Below, in pieces: positions 23,088 through 33,470 of a stretch of 64,000 bases of DNA. Position 1 is the first letter of the stretch. Each line of letters starts with the position of its first letter. This stretch comes from Xyrauchen texanus (lineage: Eukaryota > Chordata > Actinopteri > Cypriniformes > Catostomidae): the NCBI RefSeq assembly GCF_025860055.1, contig NC_068298.1, positions 27,398,093 to 27,462,092 of the forward strand, read 5' to 3'. Under the pieces are notes generated by a model. That model was given only the letters and a program-made list of their open reading frames with translations, ran no database searches and was not told where the DNA came from. Both the position numbers and the translations under genes were made by a program.

Positions 23088-23362
23088 TGTTGAATGATGA
23101 CAGTGTAGGATGGCTTTATTTATATCACAAGTTTACTGACCAGCCTGGAACAGTATTATATGATCATGGATCACCTACAACACACTTCCCGTCTACATCA
23201 GGGCATTCCATAGCATCCTTACTATCGCTAGTTGTAGAGTCCAAAATGCAATTATTAATCAACATTAACCCAATATTCTACACTCTGATTGTCATATACT
23301 TTGGAACCAGAGAAAAAAAAGCATTAGGCAAGGCTTTTATCCCTGTTGTACCCTAAATTACA
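23088..23362 (-). mobile_element. Gypsy 5' LTR
   Basis: On the minus strand it starts 'tgtaatttagggtacaac' and ends 'catcattcaaca' (TG...CA, about 275 bp). An AATAAA polyadenylation signal (23120-23115, minus) lies about 27 bp from its end, and the primer-binding site follows directly. The 5' edge is inferred from the TG and typical LTR opening; there is no second LTR in the window to confirm it. Confidence 0.6.
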
Positions 23363-23879
23363 ATAATTCTTTGCTTGTAAGAAAACTGTATAACAATTGT
23401 CTTTAAATGGGATTTTACAGCTAAATCACAGGCTCTGCGGCTTCAGATGATAAATAATTTTACACATTTACAAATATATTACTGTCCTTCATATATGGTA
23501 GATACTAAAGCATTCAAGCTCTTCACTTGGGTTTTAAGAATACAAAACAGATGGAAGAAAGTGAGAAAGATAAGTGAGAAGATCTGGGATGATAGGGATT
23601 GTGAGGCAAAGGAGGGGTGGTGTGGAGGTCAATGAGACCCAATGCAAATGCATGTTAATCCGTTGTCCAGAAGATATAATCTGGTCCCAGATCCGCTTCA
23701 GCTGTACATAACCCGTATATACTTTCACACAGACATACAAGCACAGTCACAGACCACACACTTAGAAAGATTTGTGCCTGCCGATAGTGCACTGTCTGCA
23801 TTGTTTTAGCAGCCAATTCATAGTTTTCAGTCACCTGACTGGTGCGGAGACCTGGAGGGCAAAACATAATTTCAACATG
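23363..23879. other. Non-coding, no feature recognised
   Basis: Single-copy-looking sequence between the gypsy LTR and the exon relic. Short frames of 62-86 codons on both strands have no motif. Confidence 0.4.
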
Positions 23880-24256
23880 ACAGCCAACACTGGACACTCC
23901 ATAGAACTGCTGCACAGGCCTATCAATTTTCCATCTGTTTCAAGCCACGAATATTTAGATCATCTCTCAAAAGAAGAAAAACAAAGATATGTGAACAAAC
24001 AGCAAGTTTTGGGCACTTGCGATCCATATTCAGCACCCGGCGCAGTATTTAAATCACTAAAAACAGCGAAGCCCCTGCCAGAGCTCCACTTTGGAGATGT
24101 TTACATATATCTTGTGGAGAATCCTTCCATTACACTGCCGCCAGGATGAAAGCATACAAAAGTACAGACAGTTACATGTATTTTCAATCTGGATGGGTCA
24201 ATAATGCAGCTGTTTGAGATGTGAAGGACAAGAAATTCTTCATTGTCAGAGCAAAG
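23880..24256 (+). pseudogene. Relic exon of a SWIM/YqaJ-type transposon-associated protein
   Basis: The frame carries 'HEYLDHLSKEEKQRYVNKQQ', 'VLGTCDPYSAP' and 'LHFGDVYIYLVENPS', stops at 'LPPG', and continues one base out of frame as 'MKAYKSTDSYMYFQSGWVNN' and 'KDKKFFIVRAK', ending exactly at a good splice donor (gcaaag|gtgagt). The pattern 'FSKEEKERYxxKLxxLGxxDPY' plus 'KAYKSxDxYxYFxSGWV' is one I associate with multi-copy fish proteins having a SWIM zinc finger and YqaJ nuclease, thought to be transposon-encoded. One frameshift and one stop make it a pseudogene. Function here is unknown. Confidence 0.5.
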
Positions 24257-25043
24257 GTGAGTGCTAAGTAGCTAACGTTTGTGATATCATTCCTGAAGAC
24301 ACTCTCTCCCTTCCAACTGTTAAAACTTTAGATTGAAAATAAAAATTCCCCTTAACTAGATAACTTATTATTTAGCTAAATGTTAATGTAACCATTTCCA
24401 GACTCAAAAAAACATTCCGCAAGCTAGAGTAAGTCATCAAAAAATGAAAACGAACCATGTCTGAACGATTAAAATACAACAATTAAAAACAATTAAAAAG
24501 TGTTTACATGAGCTTAACCTTGATGAAATGTTCGCTGCAAAGACATGTGTACTTTGATGGTTGCCATTCTTTGCCCTCCCCAGGGATGGTGGCATATCTA
24601 ATAGCACAAATTCACAATCTCATCTGGCTTTTCTTTCTTGGACGGGATTAGCACAACCCAGGCTAGGCTCCTCCTCAGTTAGTGCATCTGATTGAACAAC
24701 AATTATCCGGCATTTTGGCTAAACAAACCTGGTAAAAATAACCAGCGGGCAGAGGAAGAAAGCCTCCAGGTGGGTATTCCTATAAGGATGTGACGTCACG
24801 TGAAATCTATGAATTCACTAAAATAATTATGCAAATTGGGTAAAGGTTCAAACAAGCCCAAAATTGTTGAGCTGAATTCCAGATCTATAGCCTTGTGTGA
24901 CCCCATGTCCACATGTGTGGACATTGTATTTTGGCTTTGCTACATGCAACACATAATTTAAATGAATTAAAACTGACTGAATATATTTCACAACACTCTA
25001 AACTGTCATTTAAGTGTTAAACTTTTGGCAGTAAGAACTACTG
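24257..25043. other. Non-coding, no feature recognised
   Basis: Follows the exon donor and could be former intron. 'tgacgtcacgtg' near 24790 is a CRE/E-box-like word with no other support. No frames of interest. Confidence 0.4.
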
Positions 25044-25290
25044 CCCAGATAGCAAAAAATGTCCGCACGGCTTCTTTTTGCCGCCGTCCCCAAGCTGTCG
25101 GCTATAGGTGCGTCCCACTGGCGGGGATGAAGCGTTTGCCGCCGAATTCGTCACTCCCATTTCTTGCGAGATGCCGCCGGCGGTCAGATGGCGGGCCGCC
25201 CGCTTCATTTTCTCTGGCGGTTGCCTCGCGGCAATCGACCGCGGCCGGCCGGCGGCAATCGACCGCGGCCGGCCGGCGGCAAGCCGCTTT
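25044..25290. repeat. GC-rich subterminal block, left
   Basis: Begins with the 12-bp terminal repeat, then becomes strongly GC-rich, with a perfect tandem pair of the 24-bp unit 'ggcggcaatcgaccgcgg'+'ccggcc' around 25226-25285. The two overlapping frames through it (90 and 102 codons) are low-complexity Arg/Ala/Pro and not believable proteins. Confidence 0.55.
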
Positions 25291-26109
25291 GAAATAGCCT
25301 ACAAGGACAGCTTAGACTCTCAAAATCGACCAGCCATGTTGGCTATTATTATTTTTTGCTCCAAAGCCATTAGGGTTTATAACAGATTCTTGACTCTTGA
25401 TTCCATGATAAGGTAAGGTTTAGGAAATGACATTTAAATTACTTTGAAACTCTGAAGCGATTATACAGTAATATATGTAAAATATATTGAATTATTTTAT
25501 GCACAGGTGAAAATTGTTTACATTTCTTTGATGCACATTGAGACATGCAATAAACCAAAAATAATTCCTTTTTGTAAAACTTACTTGGCAATAAATATCT
25601 TTCTGATTAGGTTTTAAAATAGATATTTAATACAGGGTATGAACAATTTAGCAGAATAAATTGATGAAGTTAGACTTTTCACCAATGCCTGTATCAGTGA
25701 ACAGTAAAAGACATCTGCAACATGGCCAAAATATCGGGTATACTTTAATTATTTTTTATTAATTTGCAACCATGGTGATATCTATCATAAACATGAAAAT
25801 CCCTGTTTTGACGTGAAGGATAAACTCAATGAAAAGCGAAATTATCCTCTGGTTTCACAGTTAGCAGAAATTTCGTTTATGTCTACATTTTTTCCAACCT
25901 CGATTTTTTGTTATTTTACCTTTTACAGGTTTTGCAATTATGACCTGTACAAATGTTTAAGAAAGTGTTAAAGTCCCTGTAAAGGCAATAAAAAAAATCT
26001 AAACGCATTATAAATGTTAAAAATGTATTGCTAAAACACATGACTAAGACTGAACTGTGAAGTTCCGCTGTCGCCATATCTGTTTCCGGTTTTCTTGCGC
26101 GTCGCCCAA

Positions 26110-26259
26110 AATGTCTTTTTACTCGATGTCTCCAGAATCTTCCGAAAATACGCGTCAGCGATGTTCATCGCATTGTTGATGCCTGGTCCCCTGCTCCGAC
26201 AAGCAAGAGGGACAAGGGCTTTAAACTCTACATATCGAGTTATCTGCACAACTACAAGG
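26110..26259 (+). pseudogene. Exon-like relic ending at a splice donor
   Basis: Starts 'atgtctttttactcgatg' (MSFYSMSPESSENTRQR), then, after a frame change, reads 'VDAWSPAPTSKRDKGFKLY' and 'SSYLHNYK' and ends at a consensus donor (acaagg|gtaagt). The hydrophilic, well-formed peptide and the donor suggest a real first exon, now frameshifted once. I do not recognise the family firmly; it may be the first exon of the SWIM/YqaJ-type or DUF4806-type gene represented nearby. Confidence 0.35.
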
Positions 26260-26503
26260 GTAAGTATTTTAATCTAATGTGGTGTGCCGGCAGATAGCGG
26301 CTAAGCTAGTTCGCCACGTGTTCATTTTTAATGTAACGTTAGTATAGAAGCTTGTTTTTCTTAGTTTTAAAGCAGACTGTTTGTTAATTTTTGTGATAAT
26401 TGTGATATCAATTATATTAACTTGGTCTCCTCTCAGTTTCTAATAAAGATCAGGACACCGGTGAAGTCACTGTCAGGGCATTGTGTTACAGGTCCATGAG
26501 AAA

Positions 26504-26770
26504 ATCAGAATCAGCTTTATTGCCAAGTATGCTTACACATACAAGGAATTTGTCTAGGTGACAGGAGCTATCAGTCAACAACAATACAAACAATACCAAA
26601 AAACAGCAGCAAGACATAGGTGATTAAAAACAAAAAAGAACACAAAATAAATAATTATACATATATGTACATACACTCACCTTCATACATACCCACATAC
26701 ACACACGTAGTGCAAATCTAATACAATCTGTATATAAAGAACAAAAAACTGTATATTATGTACAGAGCAA
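26504..26770. repeat. Interspersed fish repeat
   Basis: Starts 'atcagaatcagctttattgc' and continues 'aagtatgcttacacatacaa', a sequence type found at many places in fish genomes, probably the untranslated end of a LINE read in reverse. It ends near 'gtatattatgtacagagcaa'. No coding part is attached. Confidence 0.5.
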
Positions 26771-27183
26771 TGTAAGTAAAAGCAGATAAACCTCACAGTT
26801 TGAGTGTATGGTGAAGCTAGAATTAATAAGACCGCAGTTATAGGCTTGTTACTTTAATAGCCCGATGTTCCTGGGGACTCGGCTAAGGTTATTCATGTTT
26901 AATGTAACTCAAATCAAATGAAAACTGTTATTGTAGGCAGGTAAGTTTCCCTAGCTGGTCCCCTCTGTGTAAAATGCGTTCTTATTCAAGTTTTCAACTC
27001 AGTCATTCGTTTAAGATGCAATCTTGTGTTATAAGTATTAGGCTATCATGATTATACAGTGAGCAAGCTATATAAATAAGTATTTAATATAATAAAAGTG
27101 TAGAGCAACAACCGAGGGTGTAAGGTAAAGGCTGAATATTGTAGATTTATTACAATATGTTGCATGTTTGAATTAAAATACCT

Positions 27184-27291
27184 GTGGATATGCAACTTCC
27201 CACTAATGAAAGTTTTATTCAAAAGGAGCACACACTCTACAAAGGCCTGACTGGAGATTTGCCTGATCTATCCGTCCTTCAGGTGAGTAGG
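27184..27291 (+). pseudogene. Possible small exon
   Basis: Reads 'MDMQLPTNESFIQKEHTLY' then 'GLTGDLPDLSVLQ' and runs into a perfect donor (cttcag|gtgagt). No recognised domain. No good acceptor directly precedes it, so it may be a first coding exon or a relic. Its position 0.6 kb upstream of the DUF4806-like exons suggests the same gene (inference). Confidence 0.3.
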
Positions 27292-27628
27292 GATATAACA
27301 ATAGCACATTTCACTGTACAGTATGATATATCAACCAAAATCTGGAAAATTTCATTTTCTTTTTCCTCCCCTTTTACAAACAAATATTCTGCTTCAAAGA
27401 AAAAAAATGAAATTGATGTTATCATAAGGGTCCTTCATTATGAACTTGTATGCCATGCATAACATACTGTGGATAGAAATTACAGGGAAAGTTACTGGTA
27501 TGATAATTGTGGTTATATTATATTACTATTATATTTAGTGTATTGCTAATCAATATATTGTTACTTCCCAGGTGACAGCGGCTCACTTCAAGAGCAGGTG
27601 AAGCAAGTTGGGACAATGTTGAATACAT

Positions 27629-27715
27629 TTGCTTGCACTGGGCAATCGGGTACAACTTGCAAACAACACCTGTGGTTGTTGGTTTAATTCCCACTGGGGC
27701 CACCTGTACATGTAG
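27629..27715 (+). repeat. tRNA-derived SINE fragment
   Basis: The stretch 'gttggtttaattcccactgg' resembles a B box (GGTTCGAATCCC) followed by 'ggccacctgtacatg', a combination typical of tRNA-derived SINEs. The 104-codon frame over it is a SINE read-through. Confidence 0.35.
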
Positions 27716-27917
27716 TAGACCTAGATATAAATGTCATAGTTTTGTAGTTGAAGGACCAGGACTGACTACTTTATTCTTTTATTCTGGGAACCCCTGTAGC
27801 TGCAGATCAAACCCTAATGCTGCAACGTCTTGGAATTTGGCGATGTTGTGCGTAGCATGGACGACAAAATGCTATGCTGCAACGTTTCAGTGCCAATGTG
27901 TCTGTTGGAGAGTTATC

Positions 27918-28485
27918 CCTGCCAGGGGATCTGTTACTCCCCCCTAGACACCCAGGAAGATTTGGCGTTGCTTGACAACAGTTTGAGGCAGGATAAAGAG
28001 CTCCAGCAACGATTTGTATGTGTGCCGATTTCGTTTATAACGCCATAGGGTAATCTAAAAAGTACAATTAAGATCGTACACTGCATATTCTACAGTCTGA
28101 ATCCACAGCCTGTCACATTTTAAATTTATGAGAAGCTTCAGAGAAATGTAATTTGTAACATGTTTTTTTTTGTATTTTCAGCTTCGGTTTTGGCAATCAA
28201 ATGTGGGAGGGACCTAAAGACAACCGTGTGGCGAATGCTTCAGAGTATCTTCTCTAATCACCTTTCCATCAATACAACCTGGACTGGTGTAGGGGATAAA
28301 GCATGTTTTAGAGACATGTTCCTGAAGACCATTGTTCAAAGTAAGTTGGATATTTTTTTATATTTAAGTAGATGTGTATGACCTTATGCCATTCAAATGG
28401 AATGACAGATCTTTATTTTCTACAGGAGCCATCCGGAAGAACCCGGCAACACAGGATGCCACTGATGAGGCGATCCAGGTTAACG
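27918..28485 (+). CDS. DUF4806-like domain gene fragment, spliced
   Basis: Three exon pieces. (1) about 27918-28020: 'PLDTQEDLALLDNSLRQDK' and 'ELQQRF'. (2) 28183-28340, after a polypyrimidine tract and cag: 'RDLKTTVWRMLQSIFSNHL', 'TTWTGVGDKACFRDMFLK', ending caaa|gtaagt. (3) 28426-28485, after tacag: 'AIRKNPATQDATDEAIQ', then a stop. The intron between 2 and 3 is 85 bp and joins in frame. Exons 1 and 2 join in frame only if the weaker donor 'tat|gtgtgc' is used. The order hydrophobic LxxLxxxL, 'K-T-RxI', 'W-G-GxKxAF', 'VRxxPxTxxATDxxI' matches DUF4806, an uncharacterised domain present in many copies in fish and invertebrates. Its function is unknown. The N-terminus was not found, and 'VNVT*' may be premature. 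Confidence 0.5.
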
Positions 28486-28829
28486 TTACCTGAAAGGAGC
28501 ATCTGAACATGAAGGTGGAAAAGGCGCCGCACAGCTGAGAGGGACCCACAGCCGACCCCTTAAACCTAGGCTGACTACTGACACCCCAGCATCACTGACA
28601 ACTGGAACCCTTTCTTTATCCTGCAGTCAGTAACATCAAGACCCCTAAAAAGCCTGCTAAAAGTGTCAGACTACACTCACCCAATCCACACTGTTCACTG
28701 TGGAAATTGCTCTTTTTTTTTTACTCGTGACCCTGCTTTGAGGGCAGCTCCTTGGATGAATATGGGATGGTTTGTCCTTTTATACAGGCATACGAGGAAT
28801 CACTGAAGATATGCTAATTTGCACTGCCT

Positions 28830-28890
28830 CATTCTGGAGGTCGGGGAAAACCGGTGATTCTTAGCCCACTACGCCACGCAGTCCCCAACC
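28830..28890 (-). repeat. Possible tRNA-SINE head fragment
   Basis: The minus strand reads 'tgcgtggcgtagtgggctaa', which resembles a tRNA A box (TGGCNNAGTGG). No matching B box follows at the right distance, so it is at best a short relic. Confidence 0.25.
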
Positions 28891-29039
28891 TCTCCAGACA
28901 TTCTGATTGGCTGTGTTCTCTACAGCCAGATTTTCTGCTGTTAATTATATTTATTCCCACTTGTTGTCATGTGTAAGTTGAATGTCAAAATGTATATTAT
29001 ACCTGTTATCCTGCACATTCCTTGATACCAAAGATCTCA

Positions 29040-29460
29040 ATTATTTCATATACAATTTGCTGCTTATTTCATTGTTACAGTGCTTAACTATTCTATTTTT
29101 AAATATAGCTTGTAAATCCTAGATTATACATCTAATACTTGATATTTGCACATTATCTGGTATCAAATATTCTACTTACCGTGACTTTAGTATTGGCTTA
29201 TTTCATTCCTTCAGTGCTTAACGATTCTATTATAGTTTGTAAATCCTATTTCATACCTCTGGTACTTGATATTGCACATTAACTAGTACCAAAAATTCTA
29301 CTTTCATTCCATCACAGTGCTTAACTGTTATTCTATTGTTACATATAGCTTGTAAATCCTTGTGCCACAGGTCAGCATTGCAGTTATAATGGTATATTCT
29401 ACTCCAGAGCTTTACTCTAAATTATTACCACTTAACCTATTGTTAGAAATGACTTGTAAA
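29040..29460. repeat. Degenerate ~115-bp tandem repeat
   Basis: 'cagtgcttaact/cgattctatt', 'tagcttgtaaatcct' and 'taccaaa-attctact' recur about four times with drift. AT-rich, non-coding. Confidence 0.5.
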
Positions 29461-29639
29461 TATGATGTTATACCTCAATTTATTTGGTATCCTGCACTTT
29501 ATTTGGTACCAAATATCCTCATTGCTTATGTTTACTGGTAATTCTTTTCATCCCAGAGCTGACCTCTTTATATTAACAATTATTGTAAGTGTTACAATAG
29601 TGTTTTTTTTTTTAAAAAGAAATTGGAAACCTGCATGTT

Positions 29640-29640
29640 C

Positions 29641-29683
<43 letters not shown>

Positions 29684-29826
29684 ATGTTTGTATTTTTCTG
29701 TTATTTATATTTCAGTGATCTGACATCTTGTTTCAATGACAGTTACTGTACTTTGAAATGTGGAATTAAAACGCCAAATGGAAATTTGTCTGGTTTGATC
29801 AATCATTATTCTTGATAAACTGCATG

Positions 29827-29878
<52 letters not shown>

Positions 29879-29882
29879 TATA
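29640..29882. repeat. (GT)n and (TA)n microsatellites
   Basis: (GT)n at about 29643-29680 and a long (TA)n at about 29830-29882 lie just before the right GC-rich block. Frames across them are spurious. Confidence 0.85.
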
Positions 29883-29898
29883 GTATATACATGACACA

Positions 29899-30133
29899 AT
29901 AAGCGGCAGTTCGAAAAAAGCGTTTGATGGTGCGCCTTCGATATAACGGCGGCGGAGCGGCGGCTGGCCAGCGGGCCTTCCGCGTATCGAAGGCGGTAGG
30001 AAGGCGGCTGCCGCTTTTAAAAAGCGGCTGCTGCCGGCGGACCGCCATCAAACGTGTTTGCGATATCGCCATTCTGCCGCTTCTACTGCCGCCGGCGCAC
30101 CGCCAGCGGACCGCCGACTTATTGCTATCTGGG
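29899..30133. repeat. GC-rich palindromic subterminal block, right
   Basis: Contains nested inverted words: 'aataagcggc' near 29900 pairs with 'gccgacttatt' near 30112-30122; 'cgtttgatgg' (about 29921) pairs with 'ccatcaaacg' (about 30044); and the centre has the palindrome 'gccgcttttaaaaagcggc' near 30010-30028. It ends with the 12-bp terminal repeat. It could fold into a long imperfect hairpin and may be a MITE of its own. Confidence 0.55.
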
Positions 30134-31837
30134 TGTTGGTGCAGCGCCAACAAAGTGCCTCTGGTAAGAAATCTCTTTAAGTTTTTTGATTGAAACCTGT
30201 TTGGTTATAAAGAGTAGCATCTCCAATTTCATTTCATATGCCGCTTTAAAAAAAAATCCATACATTTTTCATGCATCAGCGCTCATAAATATGAAGTAAT
30301 ACAGAAATATTAGGACCGCATTCCCTCAAAAATTGAAAAATCATGTTAGTTATTTTGAATCATTTTCAACATTAACACATCTTTAGGTAATTTAGCTTCA
30401 TTTAAAACATATTTATCACAGTACAATATGATTCTATTTATTAACATTAGTAAATGCATTCCTATATATTTACAATTCATTTCCACATTGAGAATAACTG
30501 AATTCATCCGAAAGCTGAACAATGTTGCTTTCAGAGGCTTTATATGGAGTTAGATTGAAAATTAATTAATTTTGAACTGTTCTGAGACCAGTGCTGACAG
30601 ACACCAAACTGGAGGTTAAGTCAAATTTTAAGTGTATTGTTATGGTAATTCGTATTATTCACAAGATACATGTAGTGCGCAACTCAAGCCAAGCGCACAC
30701 CACAACTAGCTGCATCAACTACACGGCCTTTGTCCCCGACTGAAGTTAAAATTCTGAAATTCCTAACTCACAGGAGAGATTAATCGTGATAACATGTCAA
30801 AAAGCAACATGAAAGAAAGAGCACACACCCCTTTATGTGCTGTATCTAGAAAACTAGCTCTGTTGTGCATTCGCTGCCTTCAATAACTTACAAATTTAAG
30901 TCACAATAATATATTAATGCTGTTAGTATAGATGATTAAGATCATATATAGGCTATATATATATATAAGACACTTTTGAAAAATTCTCTTCAGTTTCCTT
31001 ACAATCCTCACAATACTAGCCTATATCTACAAGTTCAGCTGCTCAAGCTCTGTTGTGAGTTTGCTTCATTGCAGATGTAAGTTGAAATACTACGCTATAA
31101 TTATGCTGTTGATGGCTTGTTTATCTCATATATACAGTATATATGATGCGTTTGAAATAGGTGATTAAAAAAGCGATTCACCGCCGGGATCAGCGCTTTC
31201 ATCTCTTGACATGCAGTTTAGATTGAAATAATCCTCACAATACTAAGACTCAATCATTTGAATAAACAGTGTTTTATTAAAAAAGAAATTCTTCTAAAAC
31301 ATCAAATCTTGCAGTGTTGATTATTTCTTGTCATATTTTCATCAACAATGTTTGAATTAAAATTGTTAAAATGATCCTAATGATCCCGTCTTTGTTAACT
31401 GAATCAAACAACTCAAGCATTTTTGTGTGTAATATTGTTGACGAGATTAACATCATGTTCTGGACGTGTGGCTGGAAATATCATAACTCACAAAAAGGTA
31501 GGTCCAGCAAAGGTAGGAATAGCATGTTTAATTTTTGTACAGCTGTTTAGTGAAATGGTTTGAAAATTAGTGAGGTCCATCAAGACTTTTACCAAAATTA
31601 CACCTACAAATGCAGCATATTCTATACATAAAAATTAAATATAAACATTACAATGACAGAAACCAATAATAATACTGAAAAAAAAATTGAATCACAAATT
31701 TACTCAATTTAACTACAGAATAACAGAAAAAGTTTATTAACATCTAATGTATCTAGGGCTATGTTAACTCCGTTACATATTAATATTATCCAAAACAATC
31801 AATTGTTTTCCATTTGCTAGACTCTTAATTATTTAAA
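30134..31837. other. AT-rich, no gene
   Basis: No motif-bearing frame. A short (TA)n lies at about 30950-30968. Nothing else recognised. Confidence 0.45.
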
Positions 31838-32165
31838 GGTGCACTCAGTCATTTTTTCAATTTAAAAAAGATTTACTCCTGAAGAAATTAATTATAATTT
31901 TGAAATATATGTATAAAATCATGACCACTCACATAAGATGAGGAATGTAATCATATCAGTAACCTTTATTCTACATGGGCCAGGGGCACCCTCATGGGCT
32001 CTGCCATTTTACAATCACATGACCAGCTGAATACTACTGGCTTAATCTCAGTACCCGTCTTGTTATTGGTCACTTTCACTCCTGGATTAAATTAATCATG
32101 GCTGATTGTGAATAGTGAATTTCTAAAATGGCATCCATGTTAGATGTTATTTCTGTATGAAATTT
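31838..32165. repeat. hAT-like non-autonomous repeat
   Basis: Starts 'aaaggtgcactcagtcattt' and contains 'gccattttacaatcacatga' and 'cagctgaatactactggctt'. I recognise this as an interspersed fish repeat, probably a hAT-derived MITE; the right end is not sharply defined. Confidence 0.45.
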
Positions 32166-32319
32166 ATTTGTAATTGAATAATTGAATGAAAAACAATATC
32201 CGAAACACCTGTAGAAATAATAAAAACAACCTCCATAAAAGTGAATTTTATTGCCCTAATATACAATATTTCATATTTTTGTAGGTTAATAATATTAACA
32301 TGTAGAAGAGCTCTTTTTT

Positions 32320-32595
32320 CAGGCAATGGAGGAGTCAGGAGACAGTGAAACAGGGTCAAGGTTAGTTCTTTAATTTGGAATGCTTAGGGGTACACACACA
32401 CACAACGGTAACCGTCGTTGTGGACATCAACATGATAATGTCAGAGGTGCTCTCTCTCTCGTAGCTCTCTGGCATGCCTTTTACATCCCCCTCCGCATCA
32501 CTATAACGAGAGACAGGTGTTAGGGGTAATTATGAACCAGGTGACAAGCCTTACCGCTCTCTCTATCCCGCAGACTGACACATGACCACGTCCCC
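32320..32595 (-). repeat. LTR-like fragment
   Basis: The mixture of a TTTAAT-rich start, a middle with 'ccccctccgcatcactataa' and an end 'cccgcagactgacacatgac' resembles in layout the LTRs at 55.9 and 56.8 kb (TTTAAT..., 'tttatccctcgc', 'gaccc'). No partner LTR, target duplication or gag is present. Confidence 0.3.
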
Positions 32596-33279
32596 ATGCC
32601 ACATAACATTTATTACAAATATATACACAGTTTCTGGCAAATTACTATTGTTACTACAACAGTTAATGCTACTGCAGTACTGTCAGGTATATTTTTATAA
32701 GGGTGCTGATTTATGGAATGAAATGCCTGTAATCATAGTTGTGAATGGAACAACGTTTTCCTGTTTACCTCGTTACAGTAGCCTAGTTTAATATGACTGG
32801 CTGTTTAATCTTGTTTCAATTAGCTTCAGCGCAGAGCCTTTATGTGTCTCGGATCAGATGGGTTTATAACAGAGAATTTTGTGTCAAATTCAAAGCACGC
32901 CACATGTGCAGAGCAGGTTCATCAGATTAGTGAGACCTGTCCCGCTTTTACACTGCTCTGCCCATCAAATGCATTGCACAGCATCGGGTAGAGCCATTTC
33001 ATCACACTCTTGTAGTATTTGCGGACACTAAAGACTCCAGCCAACTGTCTAAACTAAATTATACATTCATGTAGACACCCAAAAGAGTTATTAACCTCTT
33101 AGTTTTTTTATTCAGTTGTACATAGCATAAAAATGTATTTTTGAATATTAAAAAATTACAAGGGTCCAGACCTCAGTGACCTCATAGTTGGCTATGGCCA
33201 TGGTCGTGTTGAATATTGGAGTTTAACAATATTAAAATAATCTGACATCTGTAATATTTTTAGTCCTTGATGTTAACAT
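32596..33279. other. Non-coding, no feature recognised
   Basis: AT-rich sequence up to the left end of the DIRS element; the 69-codon frame at 32.6 kb has no motif. Confidence 0.45.
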
Positions 33280-33470
33280 GTTCCCCTTCTGTCGCTCTCT
33301 CCACGTTGTGTCGGAGAAGCGACACTAGGGGTCTCTCTTGAGCGCCGATATTCACCTCTGATCTATTGAAAAGGGCCAATGGGAGTTGGCAGTCAGTATT
33401 TGCATACCCGCCCCGGACATCACGGGTATTTAAGCGGGGCAAATATGGGAGTTCATTCAGAAAATTTCTT
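33280..33470 (+). repeat. DIRS left inverted terminal repeat
   Basis: Starts 'gttccccttctgtcgctc' and runs through 'agcgacactaggggtctctc' to 'gggagttcattcag'. From about 33304 onwards it is the reverse complement of 38471-38640 with few mismatches. The outermost 24 bp are complementary instead to the internal region at 38335-38356. Confidence 0.85.
33427..33433 (+). promoter_or_regulatory. TATA-like box in DIRS left terminal repeat
   Basis: 'tatttaa' within 'cgggtatttaagcggggc'. It lies inside the terminal repeat about 100-150 bp from the left end and precedes the leader, a reasonable place for the element promoter. A mirrored copy lies in the right repeat near 38509. Confidence 0.4.

Larger units (their letters stand above)
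17640..23362 (-). mobile_element. Ty3/gypsy LTR retrotransposon, interrupted and 3'-truncated
   Basis: On the minus strand: 5' LTR (23362-23088), primer-binding site (23087-23076), gag (about 22985-22290), an inserted LINE (22270-19870), zinc knuckle (about 19860-19800), protease (about 19640-19580), reverse transcriptase start (19412-19057), a replaced segment (19056-18066), later RT (18065-17640), then truncation. No integrase or 3' LTR is seen. The order gag-knuckle-PR-RT is diagnostic for gypsy elements. All frames are broken. Confidence 0.8.
25044..30133. mobile_element. Possible large DNA transposon bounded by a 12-bp inverted repeat
   Basis: The left edge reads 'cccagatagcaa' (25044-25055) and the right edge is its exact reverse complement 'ttgctatctggg' (30122-30133). 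Just inside each end lies a 230-bp GC- and CpG-rich block with GCCGCC/GGCCGG words, in sharp contrast with AT-rich surroundings. Between them lie exon-like pieces with splice signals, including a DUF4806-like gene on the plus strand. No transposase was recognised. A target duplication is not clear (only 'tg' on both sides). It is also possible that the two GC-rich blocks are separate smaller elements of one family. Confidence 0.45.
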
